Below are positions 1-4,939 of a stretch of DNA of 9,114 nt, piece by piece (position 1 is the first letter of the stretch; each line of letters opens with the position of its first letter). Source of the stretch: Candidatus Omnitrophota bacterium (GTDB lineage Bacteria > Omnitrophota > Gorgyraeia > B26-G9); contig JAGYOO010000035.1 of assembly GCA_018399295.1 (NCBI GenBank), positions 1-9,114 on the forward strand, read 5' to 3'. The translations under genes and the position numbers were made by a program. Below the pieces are notes generated by a model that saw only the letters and a list, made by a program, of their open reading frames with translations, was not told the DNA's origin and did no database searches.

Positions 1-1
1 G

Positions 2-121
2 CTCTACAATTCCACGTCGCTTCCCGAAGCAAAAATGCAGCGCCTGGCTGAAATAGCTCTCTATCTGAATGAAATGCTGGAATTTAAATTTTTTGGCATG
101 GTTTGTGTTTATCAAATTTAA
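2..121 (+). CDS. Possible 3' end of an unidentified gene (partial, 39 residues)
   Basis: A frame stays open from the first bases of the window to a TAA at 119-121 and encodes about 39 residues, including the stretch SLPEAKMQRLAEIALYLNEM. The amphipathic, Leu/Ala/Glu-rich helix and ordinary codon choice make it a plausible C-terminus, and the other two forward frames close earlier. I do not recognise the family and cannot assign a function. It lies 71 bases before the first PEP-CTERM gene on the same strand. Its last codons overlap a sigma-54-like motif at 94-109, so at least one of the two calls may be wrong. A chance open frame of this length is possible. Confidence 0.35.
   Translation, partial: LYNSTSLPEAKMQRLAEIALYLNEMLEFKFFGMVCVYQI
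94..109 (+). promoter_or_regulatory. Possible sigma-54 (-24/-12) promoter, weak -12 box
   Basis: The sequence TGGCATG-GTTT-GTGTT matches the -24 half of the sigma-54 consensus TGGCAYR-N4-TTGCW perfectly. The -12 half reads GTGTT, with two mismatches including the normally important C. The GG-to-G(C) spacing is the correct 10 bases, and the site follows a T-run. Transcription would start near 120, giving a leader of roughly 73 bases before the ATG at 193. The site overlaps the end of a possible upstream reading frame. It is weaker than the related site at 973-988. Confidence 0.35.
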
Positions 122-192
122 ACATCTATTTAGTTTCAAAAGAAATTTAAAAGTATTATGTTGAGGTTAGTAGATCAAAAAGGAGGTTCTGG

Positions 193-738
193 ATGAAGAG
201 AATAATTGTTGTTTTTGGTTTGTTGACTCTGTTGGTTTTTCCTCAGGCTCATGCGTTCGCGGCCCTATCATTCTATGATGGACAGGTGATAGGGGAATGG
301 CTTAACGCGTCGAACCCCATTGTTTCTTGGACGTTTGATCTTAACAATGATTACATCCGGGCTGGAATCCTCGATTTTACTCCTCGTGAGATTGGACTGG
401 AAGATGATATTCTGAGCGCGAAGCTGGAGATCTCGTTGTATGACGATCTGGATATCTGTCAGCAGGAGTGGGCGAAGGTCTATGTGGATCAGGTGTATCA
501 GAGTAAGTTTGAAGTTGATGCCGGACTGAAGATTTTTGATGTTACATCTTATCTGACAACGGATCATATGCTAAACGTGAAGATTGAACGGGTCTCAGGA
601 GATTTTGGGGTATTTCAGTCATCTTTGTTCGGATGCTACCAGGACAACAATGTACCGGTTCCTGAACCAGCGTCAATGCTGCTGCTTGGCCCGGCTCTTA
701 TCGGACTTGCCGGACTAAAAAGAAGATGCGGAAAGTAA
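193..738 (+). CDS. PEP-CTERM sorting domain protein (secreted, function unknown)
   Basis: The 181-residue protein is probably exported and then processed by an exosortase. Residues 1-23 form a signal peptide: basic MKR, a hydrophobic core, and cleavage after AHA (19-21) or AFA (21-23). The C-terminus is a classic PEP-CTERM tag: VPEPAS at 156-161, a hydrophobic segment at about 162-175, and the basic tail KRRCGK. The middle, about residues 24-150, has alternating hydrophobic residues typical of a beta-sandwich and includes the segment FDVTSYLTTDHMLNVKIE; I cannot name its fold. It contains Cys89 and Cys148, which could pair after export. The start is fixed by a perfect AGGAGG at 181-186, six bases before the ATG. 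A hairpin terminator follows, so it is probably monocistronic. The tag is certain; the role (matrix or surface protein) is inferred. Confidence 0.93.
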   Translation: MKRIIVVFGLLTLLVFPQAHAFAALSFYDGQVIGEWLNASNPIVSWTFDLNNDYIRAGILDFTPREIGLEDDILSAKLEISLYDDLDICQQEWAKVYVDQVYQSKFEVDAGLKIFDVTSYLTTDHMLNVKIERVSGDFGVFQSSLFGCYQDNNVPVPEPASMLLLGPALIGLAGLKRRCGK

Positions 739-754
739 GACCTATTATTAGTAA

Positions 755-793
755 TTTCAGAGGGGTCTGGAAATTTTTCAGACCCCTCTGAAA
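755..793 (+). terminator. Hairpin terminator after the first PEP-CTERM gene
   Basis: A perfect 15-bp stem (755-769 pairing with 779-793, core AGAGGGGTCTG/CAGACCCCTCT) closes a 9-base loop just 16 bases after the stop codon. The downstream tract is A/T-rich (ATTTC, then a T-run near 811) rather than an immediate T-run. Termination efficiency is therefore uncertain, but the position and stem strength fit a transcription terminator or a 3' stability element. Confidence 0.75.
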
Positions 794-852
794 ATTTCAA
801 CAGCATGTATATTTTTTTCAACACTTAATTCTCCCATAAAGAATAGCAGACA

Positions 853-907
853 CATAATTTAAAAATGATTGTTATTAAATTTACTTAAAAAAGATTTTTA
901 AATTATG
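853..907. repeat. Perfect 14-bp inverted repeat, possible activator-binding site
   Basis: CATAATTTAAAAAT (853-866) is repeated as its exact reverse complement ATTTTTAAATTATG (894-907), with 27 bases between. The arm centres are about 41 bp apart, close to four helical turns, and the midpoint lies about 120 bp upstream of the predicted sigma-54 start near 1000. That is the distance at which sigma-54 activators usually bind. The repeat is too far from a gene end to be an obvious terminator and is purely A/T inside the arms. The enhancer role is inference. A fortuitous palindrome in AT-rich DNA is the main alternative. Confidence 0.5.
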
Positions 908-972
908 GTTTTAACTTGAGGTATGTTAAGAATGTTTTTTTTTAGCTGACCGGGTAGGGAGGAGCCAGGGGG

Positions 973-988
973 TGGCATACTTAATGCT
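973..988 (+). promoter_or_regulatory. Sigma-54 (-24/-12) promoter for the glycosyltransferase/PEP-CTERM unit
   Basis: TGGCATA-CTTA-ATGCT fits the sigma-54 consensus TGGCAYR-N4-TTGCW with a single mismatch (A for the first T of the -12 box). It has the exact 10-base spacing between the GG (974-975) and GC (986-987) pairs. The start of transcription would fall near 999-1000, leaving a leader of about 45 bases before the ATG at 1044. No comparably good sigma-70 promoter is visible in the interval. A sigma-54 activator gene lies later in the window, and a long inverted repeat sits about 120 bp upstream; both agree with this reading. Confidence 0.7.
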
Positions 989-1043
989 TTAATGATTCCT
1001 CAATAATCGAACTTATAATAATTAACTTAAAAAATTAAAGAAA

Positions 1044-1820
1044 ATGAATAAAAAAGCCAAGGTAAACATCAGGATTTTTGTCATCGCGCTTTTAGCGTAT
1101 TCATTGTTTATGATTCCGAACGTTTTGGCTATGTCGGCTAAAGAGGTTTTGGCCTTGCAGCCGTATGGCTTTCTGAGCTTTATCCTGGCCGTCGGTGGTC
1201 TGGTGGTGCGTTTTGTCCGGGGAAAGTTTCCGATGTTTAAACGTTTTTTCGATATCTGCCTGGCGGCCGTGGGAATTATCATTTCCGCGCCGATCGTCGT
1301 GCTGTTCGCGATGCTTATAAAGCTGTTTTCTCCCTCCGGTCCGGTGATCTATTTCCAGCAGCGGGTGGGGATGGGTGGACGCGTGTTTAAGATATATAAA
1401 CTGCGGTCAATGCGGCCGGACGCGGAAACCGGCAGCGGTCCGATTTGGGCTAAGGAGCGGGGTGATCCGAGAGTTATTCCGGTTATCGGAGAATTTATGC
1501 GCAAGACGCATATTGATGAACTGCCTCAGTTTCTAAACGTTTTCAAGGGAGATATGAGCTTGGTCGGCCCCCGGCCGGAGCGGCCGGAGATGGTCCAGAG
1601 CCTTAAAGAGCAGGTTCCCGGATATGAACAAAGACTGCGGGTCCGTCCCGGAATAACCGGCTTGGCGCAGGTGCGTCATTGTTATGACCGGAATATAAGG
1701 GACGTAAAGAAGAAGATAAAACTTGATCTCTTATACATAAGGAAGATGTGTTTTCTGGGGGAGCTGGATATTATGGTAAAAACGGTTGTGGTAATTTTTA
1801 CCGGTCAGGCCATCAGGTAA
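1044..1820 (+). CDS. Membrane phosphoglycosyl transferase (bacterial sugar transferase family)
   Basis: This 258-residue enzyme should move a sugar-1-phosphate from a nucleotide sugar onto a polyprenyl phosphate in the inner membrane, the first step of exopolysaccharide or glycan synthesis. Family landmarks are in order: membrane-entry helix at about 66-92, KIYKLRSM at 116-123, the THIDELPQ block at 155-162 containing the Asp158-Glu159 catalytic dyad, KGDMSLVGPRPERPE at 168-182, and RPGITGLAQV at 201-210. It is the short, single-catalytic-domain form and lacks the CoA-binding-like domain and four-helix bundle of WbaP-type proteins. It has an extra N-terminal stretch with a signal-like helix (9-29) and a second hydrophobic segment (about 42-58). 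The ATG is preceded by A-rich sequence without a Shine-Dalgarno box. It heads a unit with two PEP-CTERM genes behind a sigma-54-like promoter. The sugar specificity cannot be read from the sequence. Confidence 0.93.
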   Translation: MNKKAKVNIRIFVIALLAYSLFMIPNVLAMSAKEVLALQPYGFLSFILAVGGLVVRFVRGKFPMFKRFFDICLAAVGIIISAPIVVLFAMLIKLFSPSGPVIYFQQRVGMGGRVFKIYKLRSMRPDAETGSGPIWAKERGDPRVIPVIGEFMRKTHIDELPQFLNVFKGDMSLVGPRPERPEMVQSLKEQVPGYEQRLRVRPGITGLAQVRHCYDRNIRDVKKKIKLDLLYIRKMCFLGELDIMVKTVVVIFTGQAIR

Positions 1821-1928
1821 TCAGGAGGGGAAGCCAGGATTGAGTGGCATCTTAAAAAAATTATAAGAGACGTAAAGCCGACTCTTTGCACATATAAACA
1901 CAGGTAATCAAAAACAGGAGGTAGGGGA

Positions 1929-2654
1929 GTGAATAAGGTTTTTATTTCAACAGTGATTGCGCTTGCCGGGATCATGCTGCTCGTTCAGCCGGCGGCCGCG
2001 GTTACGTTCAGCATGTCTCCGGAACAGATCCAGGCGCTGTACGAGACCTACGAGGATCCGAACAGCAGTTCGGTTCTGTATTCGGTCCAGGCAAACGCTC
2101 AGGGAGCTAAATTCGTTGGTGATCTGGTAAACCAGGGTTGGGCGCAAATGCAGATCGGCGCAAATTACTGGGGGATTCCGTTCGGTGGGAGCGCGGGTGA
2201 TGCTCCGACCAATATGGCGCTGGGGCTGGGAAGCCTGGCCGGATATGATGCCTTTGGCCTCAACTTCTACAACTATGATGAAAATCCCTGGAAATATAAC
2301 CTATACTTTAACGTTGGTTATACCGGATCGGGAGAGGCAGACTATTATGTGCAGGGCAATTGGACCGAGGTCGCGGGTGGGCAGAACTCCGGCCTGATCC
2401 TGGATTTTACGAATGCCCAGGTCTGGGGCGGCGGGTACAATGGGGGGTCCGTGGACCTGTTTTCGATCACCGGATTGAATCTTGCTCATATCTCGAACAT
2501 CGGGTTTGCTATCGGTGCGAATGTGCCTCAGGATGGCATGTTTCCGGATTACACTTTTGAAACCATAGTCACTCCGGTTCCGGAACCGGCGTCCATGCTG
2601 CTGCTTGGCCCGGCTTTGCTGGGACTTATCCGGTTTAAAAAGAAGAAGAGCTGA
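1929..2654 (+). CDS. PEP-CTERM sorting domain protein (secreted, Gly/Asn/aromatic-rich)
   Basis: This 241-residue exported protein has a signal peptide (MNKVF start, hydrophobic core about 5-20, cleavage after AAA at 22-24). It ends in a PEP-CTERM tag with VPEPAS at 217-222, a hydrophobic run LLLGPALLGL, and the tail FKKKKS. The mature region (25-213) is rich in Gly, Asn, Tyr and Trp and contains no cysteine and no motif I recognise; a beta-rich extracellular domain is likely. The start is GTG at 1929, chosen because a strong AGGAGGT at 1916-1922 sits six bases upstream and the signal peptide begins there. It lies 108 bases after the sugar transferase with no terminator visible between, so co-transcription is likely. 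The role as a matrix or surface protein is inferred from the sorting tag. Confidence 0.92.
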   Translation: MNKVFISTVIALAGIMLLVQPAAAVTFSMSPEQIQALYETYEDPNSSSVLYSVQANAQGAKFVGDLVNQGWAQMQIGANYWGIPFGGSAGDAPTNMALGLGSLAGYDAFGLNFYNYDENPWKYNLYFNVGYTGSGEADYYVQGNWTEVAGGQNSGLILDFTNAQVWGGGYNGGSVDLFSITGLNLAHISNIGFAIGANVPQDGMFPDYTFETIVTPVPEPASMLLLGPALLGLIRFKKKKS

Positions 2655-2672
2655 TCTGATTTTAATAACCCG

Positions 2673-2702
2673 CGGGAATCAGGGCTTAAGCTCTGATTCC
2701 CG
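2673..2702 (+). other. Intercistronic hairpin between two PEP-CTERM genes
   Basis: A 13-bp stem (2673-2685 with 2690-2702, one G-T pair) closes the four-base loop TTAA. It fills the 65-base gap between the second and third PEP-CTERM genes and ends 17 bases before the next ATG. Only two T residues follow and then an A-run, so it is a poor rho-independent terminator on the plus strand. It could be a leaky terminator, an RNA-processing or stability element, or a structure that affects initiation of the next gene. Confidence 0.6.
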
Positions 2703-2719
2703 TTAAAAAACAAAGAAAA

Positions 2720-3376
2720 ATGAAAAAACTACTTTGGATTACATTCGCGGCAGCGGTTATTATTTCGCTGTCTACGGTATCCTCGTTTGCAATGGGAGAA
2801 AGACCGACCGTGCAGAACGCGGGATTCGAGGCCGGTAACCTGTCCGGTTGGACCAGTGCGGGCAATGTCAGTGTCGTTGAATCCGGCGCGCAAGAGATTA
2901 TGCCCTATGCGGGAAATTACATGGCGCAGATCTACGGCTCCAGTTATACGAATAACACCTGGTTGTCGCAGGATGTCTCGATGCAGGAATACGGCTTCTT
3001 TGCGCCGGACATGCCGGCTTTCGGTATAAGCGCCAGATACAATCTGGTAATGCCGGACTATCCGCCGTATGATAATCCCGCGTTTAAGGTGGCGATAAAC
3101 GGAAACACTGTTTTCTCAGTTAGCGATCCGAGCTCGGGAATCGATGTCACCGGGTGGCAGGAATTCACTTACTTTTTTCCTGAACCGGTTACAGCATTCA
3201 ATGTCACCTTTTATGCCGGCAATACCGGCGATACGATCAGTTCGCCTACGGCGTATATTGATAACGTAGCTTGTGTTTATAACGAGGACACATCTCCGGT
3301 TCCGGAACCAGCCTCCATGCTTCTGCTTGGACCGGCGCTTCTGGGGCTGCTTGGATTAAAGAAAAAGAAAAGCTGA
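2720..3376 (+). CDS. PEP-CTERM protein with a carbohydrate-binding-like beta-sandwich
   Basis: The 218-residue protein carries a signal peptide (residues 1-24, cleavage after SFA) and a C-terminal PEP-CTERM tag: VPEPAS at 194-199, LLLGPALLGLLG, then KKKKS. The mature part starts with NAGFEAGNLSGW (33-44) and ends with YIDNV (179-183). Both are hallmarks of the jelly-roll, galactose-binding-like domain common in PEP-CTERM proteins, which begins with an N-x-GFE-x-G-x-x-x-GW signature. Sugar or matrix binding is therefore plausible but not shown. The ATG has no Shine-Dalgarno box; the leader is AAAGAAA next to the start, much like that of the sugar transferase. A hairpin directly upstream and a terminator 20 bases after the tandem TGA-TAG stops place it as the last gene of the unit. 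Confidence 0.92.
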   Translation: MKKLLWITFAAAVIISLSTVSSFAMGERPTVQNAGFEAGNLSGWTSAGNVSVVESGAQEIMPYAGNYMAQIYGSSYTNNTWLSQDVSMQEYGFFAPDMPAFGISARYNLVMPDYPPYDNPAFKVAINGNTVFSVSDPSSGIDVTGWQEFTYFFPEPVTAFNVTFYAGNTGDTISSPTAYIDNVACVYNEDTSPVPEPASMLLLGPALLGLLGLKKKKS

Positions 3377-3395
3377 TAGCAGTTAGTTGTTTTGG

Positions 3396-3430
3396 CGGGG
3401 AAAGGAGCAAGCTCCTTTCCCCGTTTTATT
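3396..3430 (+). terminator. Rho-independent terminator of the transferase/PEP-CTERM unit
   Basis: A perfect stem of 12-13 bp (3396-3408 with 3411-3423, CGGGGAAAGGAGC against its complement) is followed at once by TTTTATTTT. It lies 20 bases past the stop of the third PEP-CTERM gene. GC-rich stem, tight loop and T-run together make this a textbook intrinsic terminator. Confidence 0.92.
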
Positions 3431-3499
3431 TTACAGACCGTCTCCAGGAAGTTGGATTCTCTTTAGTCTGGTTGACTAATTTTTGAATTTCAGAAAGCG

Positions 3500-3522
3500 A
3501 GGGGGGCTGTGCCCGCCCCCCT
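3500..3522. repeat. GC-rich hairpin in the left end of the repeat element
   Basis: AGGGGGGC (3500-3507) pairs with GCCCCCCT (3515-3522) around the loop TGTGCCC. The same block recurs in inverted orientation near 3817-3838, where it also forms its own hairpin. Confidence 0.75.
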
Positions 3523-3544
3523 GTTATTCTGATGCCCCCCATGC

Positions 3545-3587
3545 CCTACTTTCTTTAACGTAAAGAAAGTAGGCAAAGAAAGCAGGC
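3545..3587. repeat. Perfect 13-bp palindrome followed by a tandem 13-base repeat
   Basis: CCTACTTTCTTTA (3545-3557) pairs perfectly with TAAAGAAAGTAGG (3561-3573) across the three-base loop ACG. The right arm then runs into a tandem direct repeat: AAAGAAAGTAGGC (3562-3574) followed immediately by AAAGAAAGCAGGC (3575-3587), 12 of 13 bases identical. From memory, similar CTACTTTCTTT...AAAGAAAGTAGGCAAAGAAAG palindromes are scattered in intergenic DNA of many bacteria. This supports the view that the region is a dispersed repeat rather than a gene. Confidence 0.8.
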
Positions 3588-3790
3588 GCACGGGATGCTC
3601 GGAGCGAACGTTTCAGTTATTTCCTGAAAGACCCCCAACCCCTAAAAGGGGATTCAGGTGAGCACTTCACGGAAAAACAGAAACGTAGGATTACTCCTGC
3701 GCTCCCTAAGGCGCCACGGGATGTATGAATATTCGGCCTCCCCTTGAAAGAGTGAACCCCATCCAACCTCGTAGATTGAACGGGGTTTAT

Positions 3791-3864
3791 TTCTCAGCAA
3801 TTTCAGGGGAGAAACAGGGGGGGCGGGGACAGCCCCCCAAAAGCTTCCCTGAAATTGCTAAGAA
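3791..3864. repeat. Long nested hairpin at the right end of the repeat element
   Basis: The arm AGCAATTTCAGGG (3796-3808) pairs perfectly with CCCTGAAATTGCT (3847-3859). It extends inward by two further pairs (one G-T) and outward by TTCT/AGAA (3791-3794 with 3861-3864) after one mismatch. Inside it sits a second hairpin of seven G-C pairs (about 3818-3824 with 3832-3838). The result is a two-storey stem that could form a cruciform in DNA or a strong RNA fold. Confidence 0.75.
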
Positions 3865-3925
3865 GCAAAACAACCAGATTAGACCAAATATTTCTTATTC
3901 TGGTTGTCTATCCTGTGATTAATGA

Positions 3926-3954
3926 TTGACAGCATTCAGGAGCTGTGATATATT
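3926..3954 (+). promoter_or_regulatory. Strong sigma-70 promoter with extended -10
   Basis: TTGACA (3926-3931, perfect -35) and TATATT (3949-3954, one mismatch to TATAAT) are separated by the ideal 17 bases. A TG at 3946-3947 gives an extended -10. Transcription would begin near 3961, leaving a leader of about 90 AT-rich bases before the ATG at 4052. This contrasts with the sigma-54-like signal of the PEP-CTERM unit and suggests constitutive expression of the downstream genes. Confidence 0.85.
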
Positions 3955-4051
3955 CTTTCTTCGATGTAAACACATTAACAATTCTTTTTTTTTGTTTTGA
4001 ATGTTCAGTTTTTTAAACAAAAACCCATCAACGTAAAATTTTCTAAACACT

Positions 4052-4939
4052 ATGATTGAAAAACAACGTTTTTCCCAATTCGGGCTGATCAGTAAATCCT
4101 GGTCAAGTACTATTGATGCTTTGTTAACCTGGCCCAGATTGATGCGGCCGTTCTTTTTCATGGCTGTGTTCGAGATCGGGCTGCTGGTGCTGCTGTTCGT
4201 GGCCCTGCAGCCGCCGTTTGTGGAGAAGATCGCTCCGGTGGTAGTCCGATATTGGGGCCAGGGTTCACTCCATTTTCCGCAGATTCTCCTGCTTCTGGCG
4301 CGGCTGTTTAATCTGTCGCGTTATGCTATCGTCCTGCTCATCGGGGCGTTTGCTACCGGAATGACTATTGCCGGTGTGGAACAGTATCATAACCGGGAAA
4401 AGGTATCACTGCGGCGGGTTATTGGAAAGACCTTCCGCAAGTATATCGGACTGATCATCATCACTTTAATCGCTTTCGGGGCCGTGGCTGTTCTTTCCCA
4501 GGCGGTAAATCGCGTGGCGATTAAAATTTTAAGCCTGTCCGGAACAAGCGGATTTATGGGGATAAGCCAGGAATATTTGCCGTTGTTATTTATCGCTGCG
4601 GGGATAATCGCGGCCGGTTTTGTTCAGGCCCTGTTCGTGTTCGCCGCGCCAGCGCTGATGATTGACGATACTAATTTTTTGAAGGCTGTTTTCCGCAATT
4701 TCAAGGTCGCGTTGTCTAACCTGGCGGCAGCGATTTTTCTCGTCGTGTTACCGATTATTATACTTATACCGATCCAACTGCTTTTAGTCGATCCGTATCC
4801 ATTGATGCGGAAAAGTTTTCCGGAAATCATATTTGTTCTTCTCAGCGCTGATGTTCTGGTAACCATGTTAGTGAACGTGTTTATTACGATAAGCGCGGCT
4901 AATTGTTATATTATTCTGAAGGGCAGGCAGAGAAAGTGA
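4052..4939 (+). CDS. Six-helix integral membrane protein of unknown function
   Basis: The 295-residue protein is very hydrophobic, with likely membrane segments near residues 33-52, 90-108, 131-151, 176-200, 222-247 and 258-288. The N-terminal 30 residues (with SKSWSSTIDALLTWPRLMRP) look cytoplasmic and amphipathic, and a basic loop lies at 114-130 between helices 2 and 3. No catalytic motif is visible. The general plan recalls uncharacterised inner-membrane families such as DUF975/YciC-like or the membrane domain of glycerophosphodiester phosphodiesterases, but I cannot assign it to one. The ATG at 4052 lacks a Shine-Dalgarno box. A later start (Met31) would still keep all helices, so the exact start is unsure. 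It heads the unit behind the strong sigma-70 promoter and overlaps the next gene. Confidence 0.85.
   Translation: MIEKQRFSQFGLISKSWSSTIDALLTWPRLMRPFFFMAVFEIGLLVLLFVALQPPFVEKIAPVVVRYWGQGSLHFPQILLLLARLFNLSRYAIVLLIGAFATGMTIAGVEQYHNREKVSLRRVIGKTFRKYIGLIIITLIAFGAVAVLSQAVNRVAIKILSLSGTSGFMGISQEYLPLLFIAAGIIAAGFVQALFVFAAPALMIDDTNFLKAVFRNFKVALSNLAAAIFLVVLPIIILIPIQLLLVDPYPLMRKSFPEIIFVLLSADVLVTMLVNVFITISAANCYIILKGRQRK

Larger units (their letters stand above)
3464..3881. mobile_element. Candidate non-autonomous mobile/repeat element with imperfect terminal inverted repeats
   Basis: No gene is credible from 3431 to 4051, but the stretch is highly structured. The left end (3464-3525) and the reverse complement of the right end (about 3812-3881) share the same ordered blocks. 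These are TARTCTGGTTG, then AATTTCAG, then AAGC, then GGGGGGCTGTSCCCGCCCCCC, then TGTT. Between them lie several palindromes and short tandem repeats. No transposase is encoded, so it would be a MITE-like or other intergenic repeat. I see no clear target-site duplication, and its copy number is unknown. A 65-codon open frame inside it (3725-3922) runs through the repeat and looks spurious. Confidence 0.5.

Noticed and set aside
131..159. Sigma-70 promoter (TATTAT at 154-159) before the first PEP-CTERM gene
   Set aside because: The -10 match is reasonable but no acceptable -35 lies 16-18 bases upstream, and A/T-rich DNA yields such hexamers by chance.
1845..1860. TGGCATC before the second PEP-CTERM gene as a full sigma-54 promoter
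   Set aside because: The expected -12 position is an A-run with no GC, so only a -24-like half exists. A lone TTGCA at 1886-1890 lacks a -24 partner at the right spacing.
1824..1866. Eight-codon leader peptide (TTG start at 1840) after an AGGAGGGG box
   Set aside because: The start is TTG with long spacing from the box, the peptide MSGILKKL has no recognisable role, and the box may be chance in a G-rich stretch.
3500..3522. G-runs in the intergenic region as a G-quadruplex
   Set aside because: The G-runs are long but each is paired with a nearby C-run forming a hairpin, and four suitable G-tracts in one strand are not clearly available at either end.
3725..3922. 65-codon open frame on the plus strand in the intergenic region
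   Set aside because: It runs through palindromes and the inverted-repeat end of the candidate element, has no ribosome-binding site, and its composition (Pro, Gln, Asn, Lys) mirrors the repeats.
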